In this document: one piece after another, positions 15,951-23,816 of the stretch
How positions within the stretch are numbered: the first letter of the stretch is position 1
Layout: each line of letters opens with the position of its first letter
NCBI RefSeq assembly: GCF_009765975.1
Contig: NZ_LMUJ01000032.1
Coordinates: forward strand, 106,932-139,000
DNA: 32,069 nt
Direction of reading: 5' to 3'
Source of the DNA: Acidisphaera sp. S103
GTDB taxonomy: Bacteria > Pseudomonadota > Alphaproteobacteria > Acetobacterales > Acetobacteraceae
The notes under the pieces: model-generated
The model's database searches: none
Seen by the model: the letters and a program-made list of their open reading frames with translations, nothing else
Told to the model about the DNA's origin: nothing
Position numbers and translations under genes: made by a program

Positions 15951-17468
15951 ATGAGCAGCGTGGATAACAGCCGCTATCGCACGATGATCACGGTGTCCGC
16001 CATCGGCGCGACGCTGTTGCAATCGTTGGATCAGACGATCGCGAATGTGGCGCTGCCATACATGCAGGGCAGCTTCTCCGCCAGCTATGATGAGATCACC
16101 TGGGTCCTGACATCGTATATCACCGCGGCGGCGATCATGACGGCGCCGGTGGGCTGGCTCGCTACCCGGTTCGGCCGCAAGCCGCTCTTCGTCGTTTGCA
16201 TCCTGGGCTTCACCTTTGCGTCGATGTTGTGCGGCGCGGCGCAATCGCTGGTGCAGATTGTCGGTTTCCGGTTGCTGCAAGGGATGTTCAGTGCCGCGCT
16301 GGTACCGTTGTCGCAGGCGACATTGTTGGACATCTACCCGCCGGAGCGGCGCGGTTTCGCCATGGCGGTATGGGGCATGGGGGTGATGATCGGGCCGATC
16401 ATGGGGCCGACCCTGGGCGGCTTCCTGACCGAACACTACGATTGGCGCTGGGTGTTCTACATCAACGTGCCGTTCGGGGTGCTGGCGGCGGCGGGGCTGC
16501 TGATCTTCCTGCCCGGCACGCGGCAAAAGGCCAGGTCCCGCTTCGATTGGCTGGGCTTCACGGTGTTGTCCACCGGTATCGGTGCCATGCAGTTGATGCT
16601 GGATCGCGGCCAGGTCCTGGATTGGTTCTCGTCGCGGGAGATCATCGTCGAGGCTGTCCTCGCCGGCCTGGGCTGCTACCTGTTCACCGTGCATTTGTTT
16701 TCCGCGCCCCAGCCGCTGCTGCGTCCAAGCCTGTTCCGCGACATGAATTTCCTTTCGGGGCTGGTGCTGATGTTTGCGGTGGGAACGCTGCTGGTATCCA
16801 GCCTGGCGCTGATGACACCCTGGCTGCAGGTGCTCAGTAATTACCCGGTGGAAACCGCCGGCCTGATCATGGCGCCGCGGGGGCTGGGCAATTTCACCGC
16901 GATCATGATCAGCGGCCAATTGGCGACCCGGGTCGATCCGCGCTACCTCGTCGGCGGCGGGCTGGTCCTGCTATGCCTGTCCTTCTACATCATGACCGGA
17001 TGGACGCCGGATGTGTCGCAGCGCGACATCATCCTGACCATTGTCCTGCAGGGATTCGGGCTGGGGCTGGTGTTCATGCCTCTGCAAATCCTGGCGTTTG
17101 CGACCTTGGCACCGGCCCTGCGGACCGAGGGTGCGGCGCTGTTTGCCCTGCTGCGCAATATTGGCGCGGCGATCGGCGTTTCGGTTACCTCGACGGTTTT
17201 GGCGCGCAACACGCAGGCGCTGCATGAAGTGATCGGCGCCAGCGTGACGCCGTTCAACCGGGCTCTGTCCGCGGTCCGGGCATTCAATCCGCACACGCAT
17301 CATGGCGTCGCCCTGCTGGACCAGGTGGTGAACCAGCAGGCGCAGATCATCGCGTATGCGAACGATTACGTGCTGCTGATCTGCACGACGCTGCCGGCGG
17401 CCCTGTTGTTGTTGGTCATGCGCAAGCCTCGGCAAGCAACGGCGGTGGAGGCGGAGCCGGCGGAGTAG
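15951..17468 (+). CDS. MFS drug exporter, DHA2 (EmrB/QacA) family
   Basis: A 505-residue inner-membrane exporter with about 14 hydrophobic segments. The TM1 signature SLDQTIANVALP (25-36), motif A GWLATRFGRKP (68-78), the TM4-5 motif GPIMGPTLGGFLTEHYDWRW and FYINVPFG are those of EmrB-type proton antiporters. It would export hydrophobic or aromatic toxicants. No EmrA-type membrane-fusion gene and no adjacent regulator are present, so it may work alone or with a partner elsewhere. The ATG at 15951 lacks a clear Shine-Dalgarno but gives the usual short N-terminal tail. A weak six-base-pair hairpin (17468-17487) lies between it and the convergent lyase gene. Confidence 0.92.
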   Translation: MSSVDNSRYRTMITVSAIGATLLQSLDQTIANVALPYMQGSFSASYDEITWVLTSYITAAAIMTAPVGWLATRFGRKPLFVVCILGFTFASMLCGAAQSLVQIVGFRLLQGMFSAALVPLSQATLLDIYPPERRGFAMAVWGMGVMIGPIMGPTLGGFLTEHYDWRWVFYINVPFGVLAAAGLLIFLPGTRQKARSRFDWLGFTVLSTGIGAMQLMLDRGQVLDWFSSREIIVEAVLAGLGCYLFTVHLFSAPQPLLRPSLFRDMNFLSGLVLMFAVGTLLVSSLALMTPWLQVLSNYPVETAGLIMAPRGLGNFTAIMISGQLATRVDPRYLVGGGLVLLCLSFYIMTGWTPDVSQRDIILTIVLQGFGLGLVFMPLQILAFATLAPALRTEGAALFALLRNIGAAIGVSVTSTVLARNTQALHEVIGASVTPFNRALSAVRAFNPHTHHGVALLDQVVNQQAQIIAYANDYVLLICTTLPAALLLLVMRKPRQATAVEAEPAE

Positions 17469-17485
17469 ATCCAATTCACACTGGA

Positions 17486-18352
17486 TCAGACACCGTCGGG
17501 GCGGAATTTCGTCCGCAGTCCATCCCAGTCGCGTGCACCGACTCGCCCGAACACGTCGCGCACCGTCATGCCGCCAGGCGGAGTGGGATGGGTATGGGTT
17601 GCCTTCAGGGCGGCCAGCGCGTCGTCGCAGGCCCCGATCGCCGCCTTCAGCAGCAGGGCCGGCACGATCGCCAGTTTGAAGCCGATCGCTTCCGCCTCCC
17701 GCAGGTCGAGCATCGGCGTCTTACCGCCCCAGACGACGTTCAGCAGGCAAGGGCCATGCACCAGCTTCGGCACGGCGGCGATTTCCTCCAGCGTTTGGGG
17801 GGCCTCGACGAACGCCATGTCGGCGCCGTTGGCCAATGCCTCGTTCGCCCGGCCGATGGCCTCCTCGAATCCCGCCACTGCGCGCGAATCGGTGCGGGCG
17901 ATGATCAGGAACGCCGAATCCCGCCGCGTCGCCACGGCGGCTCGTATTTTCGCGATCCAGTCGGTTCGGGAGACAATCTCCTTGTCGTCTAGGTGGCCGC
18001 AGCGCTTGGGTGAGACCTGGTCCTCGATATGGATGCCGGCGACACCGGCCTGTTCGTAGTCCTGGACGGTGCGGACCACGTTGAGTTCGTTGCCGTAGCC
18101 GGTGTCGGCGTCGGCGATGACCGGAACATCGACGGCACGCGCCATGCGGGCGGCGTTGGCGACCATCTCGGTTGCCGTCAGCAAGCCGAAATCGGGATAG
18201 CCGTGCGCGACCGAGGTGCCCGCGCCGGTCATGTACACCGCCGGGAAGCCGGCCTGGGCGACCAGCATCGCGGTCAACCCGTCATAGGCGCCGGGGGCGA
18301 TGCACAGGCCAGGTTCGGCCAGTGCGGCGCGGAGTTGGGCGGTTGCGCTCAC
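17486..18352 (-). CDS. Isocitrate lyase/PEP mutase-family C-C or C-P lyase
   Basis: A 288-residue TIM-barrel protein of the PEP mutase/isocitrate lyase superfamily. The Mg site segment DADTGYG (D81, D83), IHIEDQ, and the catalytic loop PKRCGH with Cys118 are all present; Cys in the loop points to a lyase such as methylisocitrate, dimethylmalate or oxaloacetate lyase rather than a phosphonate mutase. It lacks the PrpB-type C-terminal block found in the first lyase of this window, so the two are not simple duplicates. The start is a GTG at 18352, fixed by AAAGGAG six bases upstream and by the N-terminal match. It is convergent with the exporter and divergent from the PQQ block. Confidence 0.85.
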   Translation of the reverse strand: MSATAQLRAALAEPGLCIAPGAYDGLTAMLVAQAGFPAVYMTGAGTSVAHGYPDFGLLTATEMVANAARMARAVDVPVIADADTGYGNELNVVRTVQDYEQAGVAGIHIEDQVSPKRCGHLDDKEIVSRTDWIAKIRAAVATRRDSAFLIIARTDSRAVAGFEEAIGRANEALANGADMAFVEAPQTLEEIAAVPKLVHGPCLLNVVWGGKTPMLDLREAEAIGFKLAIVPALLLKAAIGACDDALAALKATHTHPTPPGGMTVRDVFGRVGARDWDGLRTKFRPDGV

Positions 18353-18581
18353 GGTCTGCTCCTTTGCATTTGGGACAGGATAGCGTGGTTTCCGGGGGAC
18401 TGGAATGGACAGCGGGCGAACAGTTATTCTGGATAAGATACAGTTGTCGATTCATCCCGACCGGGAAAATTAACACAAATTCATGTGAAGAGGCGAGGAT
18501 GTCCGGAATCCTACTCGACCTGTTGGAAGCAGAGGCGGGTCACGAGGGTGCCGCTTGTGGCCGGTGGCGTATCTTGCCGGC

Positions 18582-18649
18582 ATAATCCATCGATTGTGTA
18601 GATTGGGGGCCAATCGGTGGCGTCGGATATTGTTGCTGGGATGGATTAT
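18582..18649. repeat. Nested inverted repeats in the PQQ-dehydrogenase leader
   Basis: Outer arms ATAATCCATC (18582-18591) and GATGGATTAT (18640-18649) are exact complements. Inside them GATTGG-GGG-CCAATC (18601-18615) forms a second hairpin. The whole could fold into one branched RNA or serve as a regulator-binding region. Confidence 0.5.
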
Positions 18650-18746
18650 ATCGCACCGGCGCGTGCATGCGGGGCTAAGGAAGAAGCGGCAGTGGCAGCC
18701 CCGTGGATGCTGTCTTCCGGGAACGTTTTCCCTGCGATGTGGGAAC

Positions 18747-18774
18747 TTGACACCTCGATAACGGGCGCCATAAC
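18747..18774 (+). promoter_or_regulatory. Sigma70-like promoter candidate for the PQQ operon
   Basis: An exact TTGACA (18747-18752) lies 16 bases before CATAAC (18769-18774), which matches four of six TATAAT positions. The second and third of three ATAACG repeats fall at and just after the -10. Transcription from here would give an untranslated leader of about 300 bases before the ATG at 19086. Confidence 0.4.
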
Positions 18775-19085
18775 GTCGGCATGATAACGGTCGCAAAGAC
18801 TGGTTCGAAGGAGGCAAAGTCGAGAGCACAACATCTGTGTTGTTTCGATAGTGGTGTCACTTGCGGGGCTGGGACCTGGACGCTGGCTGTCTGTCGAACG
18901 GACGGCGGTGCGCATAGCTGCGCCGAGCGCTGATGTGTAATAGCCGATCCGATATGGATGCTTTCAGGTAACGTATGATTGCATTTGCCGGTCGGGCGTT
19001 GTGGGCGGACAGCAGATGATGGGACGTTGCCGTCGCAGTGGCGGCCGGAATCCGAAAAGCAAGATAGTTTCAAAGGGGAGCAAAC

Positions 19086-20744
19086 ATGTTGCGTGATCAG
19101 TTGTTGGGCAGGCCCGCCTGCCTGATACCGGCGGCGATGGGATTCGCTGTCGCCTTGGGTCTGGCTGCCGGCAGCGCGCATGCGCAGTCCACACCCAGCC
19201 CGCAGGACTTCCTCGACGCCGCGAAGGACGCCACGAACTGGATCCTGCCCGCCAAGAGTTACAGCGGCAACCACTACACCACCGCCGCGCAGATCACCCC
19301 GGCCAATGTGCGCGGGCTGAAGCCGGCGTGGAAATTCCAGGTTGACGACAGCGGGCCGATGGAAGTCTCACCCATTGTCTACAATGGCACGATGTACGTG
19401 ACGTCGGCGCACGACCACATCTATGCGCTGGACGCCGCGACCGGCAAGCTGAAGTGGCAGTTCAAGGACAGTCCGCACGTGATCTCATTCGCGGCCAACC
19501 GCGGGATCGCGCTGCTGGATGGCAACGTCTATATCGGCACGCTGGACGGACACCTGATCGCGCTGAACGCGCAGACCGGCAAGACGGTCTGGGACAAGGT
19601 GACGGTGGATGACATCGCCAACTCCTTCTACACGATGGCGCCGGTCCCGTATCATGATCCCGGCACCAACCAGGACATGCTGCTGATGGGGGTTTCCAAC
19701 GGCGACTGGGGCGGCATCGGCAATATCTCGGCCTACGATCCCAAAGACGGCCATGTGATCTGGCGGTGGGAGACGGTGCCGGGTCCCGGGCAGCCGGGTC
19801 ACGACAGTTGGGCCGGCGATTCCTGGAAGCGCGGCTGCGCGGCCACCTGGGGCGGCGTCACGCTCGATCCGGCGGCACACATGATGTACCTCAACCTCGG
19901 CAATCCCTGCCCGGACTTCCTGGGCACGGTGCGCAAGGGCGACAATCTGTACTCGGATTCGATGGTGGCGCTCGACATCTCGGGCAAGTCGCCGACGCTG
20001 AAATGGTATCATCAGTTCATCCCGCACGACACGCATGACTGGGATCCGCCGATGCAGCCGGTGCTGTTCACCGGCAAGGTCGGCAACGACTCCCGCCAAC
20101 TAGTGGCGACAGGCGACAAGGCTGGCAACTTCTGGATCCTCGATGCCGGGACCGGCGCGCTGGTCGATCACACGGTGACCAGCTTCCAGAAGGGCACCCA
20201 CACCGAACCGACCATCGAGGGCAACATCGCGTGCCCGAACACGCTGGGTGGGATCGAATACCAGGGCGGCGCCTTCGACCCCGCGACCAACGCATTCTAC
20301 GTCCCCAGCCAGAACGAGTGCGGCCGCTGGACCGCGCAGAAGGACGCTGTGTACATCGCCGGCCAGTTCTATCTCGGTGGCGGCTTCCCCAAGCTGGTCG
20401 GGCCGAACACCGGGCAGATGAACGCCATCGACGTGTCGACCGGTGTGTTCAACTGGCGGCACAATTTCGATCTGCCGAACTACGGCGGTGCGCTGGTGAC
20501 GGAATCGGGCGTGCTGTTCTCAGGCAACCTCGGCGGGCAGGAGAACGCGTTCGACACCAAGACCGGCAAGCTGCTGTGGAGCTATGACACCGGCGGCTAC
20601 ATCCAGGCGCCCAGCGAGGCGTACCAGGTGAACGGCAAGGAGTTCGTCGTGGTGGCCTCCGGCGCCGCGGGCAACGCGACCATTCCGGAGCTGCCGAAGA
20701 CCGGCGGCAAGCAGGCCATGATCACCGCCTTCACGCTGAAATAG
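19086..20744 (+). CDS. PQQ-dependent alcohol dehydrogenase-type quinoprotein with lanthanide-type signature
   Basis: A 552-residue periplasmic quinoprotein that should oxidise an alcohol or aldehyde with PQQ. A signal peptide ends near residue 33 (SAHA). Propeller repeats of the type YALDAATGKLKWQF and IALNAQTGKTVW are visible. By alignment with methanol dehydrogenases, the metal and catalytic residues are Asp207 (normally Glu), Asn273 (LGNPCP), Asp318 and Asp320 in HDTHDWD. The second Asp, two residues after the catalytic Asp, is the mark of lanthanide-using XoxF-like enzymes. The vicinal Cys-Cys of the family (CCDVVNRG) is missing; here it reads ISFAANRG. The ATG follows AGGGGAG by five bases. 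The next gene, nine bases away, is a cytochrome c and the likely electron acceptor. The substrate is unknown. Confidence 0.93.
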   Translation: MLRDQLLGRPACLIPAAMGFAVALGLAAGSAHAQSTPSPQDFLDAAKDATNWILPAKSYSGNHYTTAAQITPANVRGLKPAWKFQVDDSGPMEVSPIVYNGTMYVTSAHDHIYALDAATGKLKWQFKDSPHVISFAANRGIALLDGNVYIGTLDGHLIALNAQTGKTVWDKVTVDDIANSFYTMAPVPYHDPGTNQDMLLMGVSNGDWGGIGNISAYDPKDGHVIWRWETVPGPGQPGHDSWAGDSWKRGCAATWGGVTLDPAAHMMYLNLGNPCPDFLGTVRKGDNLYSDSMVALDISGKSPTLKWYHQFIPHDTHDWDPPMQPVLFTGKVGNDSRQLVATGDKAGNFWILDAGTGALVDHTVTSFQKGTHTEPTIEGNIACPNTLGGIEYQGGAFDPATNAFYVPSQNECGRWTAQKDAVYIAGQFYLGGGFPKLVGPNTGQMNAIDVSTGVFNWRHNFDLPNYGGALVTESGVLFSGNLGGQENAFDTKTGKLLWSYDTGGYIQAPSEAYQVNGKEFVVVASGAAGNATIPELPKTGGKQAMITAFTLK

Positions 20745-20753
20745 GTCGATTGC

Positions 20754-22058
20754 ATGCTGGACTTTACGTGGCGACGCCTGGCACCAGCCCGCATCAGCGG
20801 GCTGGTTCTTTTTCTGTGTGCGGCAAGCATCGGCATGATGCTTTCCACGGCTTCACCGGCGGCGGCGGCTGATCCGCCGGACGACCATCAGCAGGCGCTC
20901 GCCTCGCTTGCCAATGTGAAAGCCGCGATCGACGAACTCGTGCGCGTGGACGCAAGCTACTCGACAGATCGCAACGTCTACCATCACGCCAGCCAGCAGG
21001 CGATCAACCTGCTGGCGGGTGAACATGGCGACGGCTATGTCGCCGGCCCCGACCTGACGAACCCGGGTGCCGGTGCCATCGGCCACATCGATTCGCTGCT
21101 GGACCGTAAGGCCTCGCCGACATGGGCAGAACCGCTGCATGGCTCGCTGGTCAATCTGCTCGCCGCCGTTTCGTATCTCCAGGACTCGCTGAAAGCACGC
21201 GAACTGATGGACTACCAACTGTCCGCGTCACGGGCGATCGCCTATCTGGAGGTCGCGCGTGGCCGGCCGACCGAGACCGGGGTGCTGGGCGGGCTGGAGG
21301 GCGCGCTGGCCAACACCGTGCTGGGCGTGCCGGAGGGCGCGACCCAGGTCGATGGATGCGGAACCCCATCGAGCGCACCTTCGTATGGCACCCACAACGG
21401 ATATCTCGCCTGGGTCGCGGTACCGGCCGGCGACGGTTCGCATGCGCTACCCGAGGCTACCGGCGGAACCGAGATCGTCACGGGCAACGGGGTGATCATG
21501 CTGCGCACCGCGGCGGCGTCGTTGGTCAGTGCGGCATGCAACCGCCATACAGAACTGATACCGCCGCCAGTGGACAGCTCATCCGCGCTGCCCGCCGAGT
21601 TCCATTCGATGGTCATCCCAGCCGCCGCATCAGTTGGTTCGGACCCCGGAACCGCGGCGGCAGCAAACCCGCCAGCCCTCTACACCAAGGTGCAGGCCAA
21701 GGCGGGCGCCCGTTTGTTCGCCACCACATGCGCGAAATGCCATGGCGCCAATCTTCAGGGTTCGGCCGCGCCGTCGGTCGCCGGTGACGACTTCCTGCTG
21801 ACGGCCAAGCGGAACGGCTGGACATTGGCGATTGTCCGCTACCTGGTCGTCAACAACATGCCGATGAACTCCCCGTCGTCGCTGACGCCAACGCAGTACG
21901 CCTCGCTGATGGCTTTCCTGTTGGCATCCAACTGCTATCCGGCGGGCGAAACCCCCTTTCCCGACACCACAGACCCCTCATTCGCCACCATCAAGCTCGG
22001 TCCGGTGCCGGGCACGCATCCTGGACGGAACGGCAAAGGGGTTTGCAAGGTCGGCTGA
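20754..22058 (+). CDS. Cytochrome c with a large unrecognised N-terminal domain
   Basis: A 434-residue exported protein; the signal peptide ends near residue 39 (AAAA before DPP). Residues about 45-265 are a helical, Ala/Leu-rich domain followed by a segment with two Cys (C202, C262) that I do not recognise. After a Pro/Ala linker (about 270-310) comes a class I cytochrome c domain: heme-binding CAKCH (326-330) and the likely sixth ligand Met in NNMPMNSPSSL (369 or 371). Further Cys394 and Cys431 may form a disulfide. It starts nine bases after the PQQ dehydrogenase and is presumably its electron acceptor; the N-terminal domain may dock to the enzyme or to the membrane chain (inference). The fused form is unusual compared with ordinary single-domain acceptors of about 100-200 residues. 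Confidence 0.85.
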   Translation: MLDFTWRRLAPARISGLVLFLCAASIGMMLSTASPAAAADPPDDHQQALASLANVKAAIDELVRVDASYSTDRNVYHHASQQAINLLAGEHGDGYVAGPDLTNPGAGAIGHIDSLLDRKASPTWAEPLHGSLVNLLAAVSYLQDSLKARELMDYQLSASRAIAYLEVARGRPTETGVLGGLEGALANTVLGVPEGATQVDGCGTPSSAPSYGTHNGYLAWVAVPAGDGSHALPEATGGTEIVTGNGVIMLRTAAASLVSAACNRHTELIPPPVDSSSALPAEFHSMVIPAAASVGSDPGTAAAANPPALYTKVQAKAGARLFATTCAKCHGANLQGSAAPSVAGDDFLLTAKRNGWTLAIVRYLVVNNMPMNSPSSLTPTQYASLMAFLLASNCYPAGETPFPDTTDPSFATIKLGPVPGTHPGRNGKGVCKVG

Positions 22059-22128
22059 CGCCACCCTGGCTTGCCTAGCGAGACCCGGCGCCGTATCGAT
22101 ACCGGCCAGTGCAAACAGGAGCGTCGCG

Positions 22129-22962
22129 ATGAAATTATTGAGCTTCCGCCGGCCGGACGGCGTGGCAAGCTGGGGCATTCTCAAGGACGAAGGCGTGATC
22201 GACCTCGGCGGCAGAGCGCCAGGACTGAAGCACGCGCTGTGGGCGACGACGTCGCTGGCCGAGGAAGCCGTTCGGCATGCCGATTTCAAGCTGGAAGACG
22301 TCACCCTGCTGCCGCCGATCCCCGATCCGGACAAGATCCTGTGCATCGGCCTGAACTACGTCAGCCACATCAAGGAAGGCGGCCGCGACCTGCCGCCCAA
22401 GCCGATCATCTTCACCCGTTATCCCAACTCCCAGGTCGGGCACGGCCAGGCGATGGTGCGGCCGAACGCGTCGAACACCTTCGACTATGAAGGCGAACTG
22501 GCGGTGATCATCGGCCGCCGCTGCCGGCACGTGAAGAAAGAGGACTGGCAGAGCGTGGTGGCGGGCTATTCCTGCTACAACGACGGGTCGATCCGCGAGT
22601 GGCAGCGGCATTCCTCGCAATTCATTCCCGGCAAGAATTTTTACAAATCCGGCGCCTTCGGCCCCTGGATCGTCACGCCGGACGAAATGGGCGATGTCAC
22701 CAAAGCGCATCTGATGAGCCGGCTGAACGGGGTGGAACAGCAGCACGCCACGATCGACGACCTGTGTTTCGATATCCCGACATTGATCGAGTACTGCTCG
22801 ACATTCACCCAGTTGGAGGCCGGCGACGTGATCGCCACCGGCACGACGGGCGGTGTAGGTGCCTACCAGACTCCGCCGCTGTGGATGAAGCCCGGCGACA
22901 CGATCGAGGTGGAGATCAGCGGGATCGGCATCCTGCGCAATCCCATCGTCGCCGAGGATTGA
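22129..22962 (+). CDS. Fumarylacetoacetate hydrolase-family protein
   Basis: A 277-residue FAH-fold protein; members hydrolyse or decarboxylate beta-dicarbonyl or acylpyruvate compounds with Mg or Mn. The metal ligands can be placed as Glu121 and Glu123 (DYEGELAVIIG) and Asp152 (YNDGSIREW). The active-site loop GLNYVSHIKEGG (about 74-85) is typical, with His80. The C-terminal end GDTIEVEISGIGILRNPI is the family signature. The ATG follows AGGAG by seven bases. It is 70 bases downstream of the cytochrome gene and 62 before the enoyl-CoA hydratase, so it may be the third gene of the PQQ operon. It resembles acylpyruvase/ureidoglycolate-lyase-like members, but the substrate is not known. Confidence 0.9.
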   Translation: MKLLSFRRPDGVASWGILKDEGVIDLGGRAPGLKHALWATTSLAEEAVRHADFKLEDVTLLPPIPDPDKILCIGLNYVSHIKEGGRDLPPKPIIFTRYPNSQVGHGQAMVRPNASNTFDYEGELAVIIGRRCRHVKKEDWQSVVAGYSCYNDGSIREWQRHSSQFIPGKNFYKSGAFGPWIVTPDEMGDVTKAHLMSRLNGVEQQHATIDDLCFDIPTLIEYCSTFTQLEAGDVIATGTTGGVGAYQTPPLWMKPGDTIEVEISGIGILRNPIVAED

Positions 22963-22974
22963 TCGTTATTTCCC

Positions 22975-23004
22975 CGTCGTCATGGCCTTCGGGCCGTGGC
23001 GGCG
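22975..23004 (+). repeat. Intercistronic hairpin with UUCG tetraloop
   Basis: Bases 22975-22987 pair with 22992-23004 around TTCG, giving a 13-base-pair stem with three G-U wobbles and the very stable C(UUCG)G loop. It lies between the FAH-family stop and the next Shine-Dalgarno (GAGG near 23012), with no T-tract. It may protect or separate the two parts of the transcript. Part of it resembles the CGTCATGGCC motif at the right window edge. Confidence 0.7.
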
Positions 23005-23024
23005 CGGGACCGAGGACTGCCCTG

Positions 23025-23816
23025 ATGAAATCCTATGAGACCATCCTGGCCGAAACCGTCGGCGAACACCTGCTGAAGGTGACGCTCAACCGGCCGGAGG
23101 TGGGCAACGCCCGCAACACCCAGATGGGACTTGATCTGCTGGATCTGTGGACCGGCCTGATCGACGACCCCGGCGATATCCGCTGCGTGATCCTGACCGG
23201 TGCCGGGGAAAAAATCTTCTGCGCCGGCGGCGACCTGAAGCAGCGGAAGACCCTGACGTCCAAACAATGGCAGCACCAGCACGAGATTTTCGAGCGTGGC
23301 CGTGACGCCCTGCTGGAATGTCCCGTGCCGGTCATCGCCGCGATCAACGGCCATGCCTATGCTGGCGGCCTGGAAGCGGTGCTGGTCTGCGACTTCGCCT
23401 ACGCCGTCAGCACCGCCCGCTTCGCCCTGACCGAGGTCACCATCGGCATCATGCCCGGCGGCGGCGGCACCCAGACTTTGCCCCGTGTGGTCGGCGAACG
23501 GCGGGCCAAGGAAATCATCCTGACCGGCAAGCCATTCTCGGCCCAACAGGCGCTGGAATGGGGCATCCTGAACCGCGTCTGCGAACCCGGCACGTTGATG
23601 GACCAGGTGTTGGAGACGGCGCAGACGATCTGCGACAACGCCCCGTTGTCCGTCAGGCAAGCGAAGAAGTCGATCCATCACGGCCTGCAAATGGACCTGA
23701 AGCGCGGCCTGATGTTCGAGATCGAGGCCTACAACCGTTTGGTGGATACCGAAGACCGCCGCGAGGGCGTGCTGGCATTCAACGAAAAGCGCAAGCCGGT
23801 CTTCAAGGGGCAATAA
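23025..23816 (+). CDS. Enoyl-CoA hydratase
   Basis: A 263-residue crotonase with a full hydratase active site. The two catalytic glutamates are Glu117 (YAGGLEAVL) and Glu137 (ALTEVTIGIMPGGGGT), and the oxyanion-hole segments are KIFCAGGDL and NGHAYAGG. It should hydrate a 2-enoyl-CoA in beta-oxidation or in degradation of a branched or aromatic acid. I chose the ATG at 23025, nine bases after GAGG; the upstream reading in the same frame overlaps the FAH gene and is not conserved. Its last 14 bases overlap the end of the convergent solute-binding-fold gene. It is probably the last gene of the rightward PQQ unit. Confidence 0.9.
   Translation: MKSYETILAETVGEHLLKVTLNRPEVGNARNTQMGLDLLDLWTGLIDDPGDIRCVILTGAGEKIFCAGGDLKQRKTLTSKQWQHQHEIFERGRDALLECPVPVIAAINGHAYAGGLEAVLVCDFAYAVSTARFALTEVTIGIMPGGGGTQTLPRVVGERRAKEIILTGKPFSAQQALEWGILNRVCEPGTLMDQVLETAQTICDNAPLSVRQAKKSIHHGLQMDLKRGLMFEIEAYNRLVDTEDRREGVLAFNEKRKPVFKGQ

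Larger units (their letters stand above)
18353..19085. other. 733-base gene-free leader upstream of the PQQ dehydrogenase
   Basis: No convincing protein gene lies here; the open frames on the minus strand are Pro/Arg/His-rich shadows. The stretch is less GC-rich than its neighbours and unusually structured: nested inverted repeats (18582-18649), a TTGACA promoter-like site (18747), three ATAACG repeats (18758, 18770, 18784), a strong but start-less AAGGAGG (18808-18814), and a perfect ACAACA-TCTG-TGTTGT hairpin (18828-18843). The right end carries the AGGGGAG Shine-Dalgarno of the dehydrogenase. It may encode a regulatory 5-prime UTR or a small RNA. Confidence 0.5.

Noticed and set aside
15843-16919. 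Minus-strand open frame of 358 codons opposite the DHA2 exporter
   Set aside because: The Gln/His/Arg-rich translation is typical of an antisense shadow of a membrane-protein gene.
18499-18585. 28-codon ORF (MSGILLDLLEAEAGHEGAAC...) with GAGG upstream, considered as a small regulatory or PqqA-like peptide
   Set aside because: It lacks the Glu-x3-Tyr core of PqqA and lies about 500 bases before the PQQ gene. Size and ribosome site alone do not support it.
18808-18814. AAGGAGG as the ribosome site of a hidden gene in the PQQ leader
   Set aside because: No ATG, GTG or TTG lies 4-12 bases downstream, so no gene is supported.
18675-19274. Minus-strand open frame of 199 codons reaching into the PQQ gene
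   Set aside because: It overlaps the signal-peptide region of the dehydrogenase, has no ribosome site and no family features.
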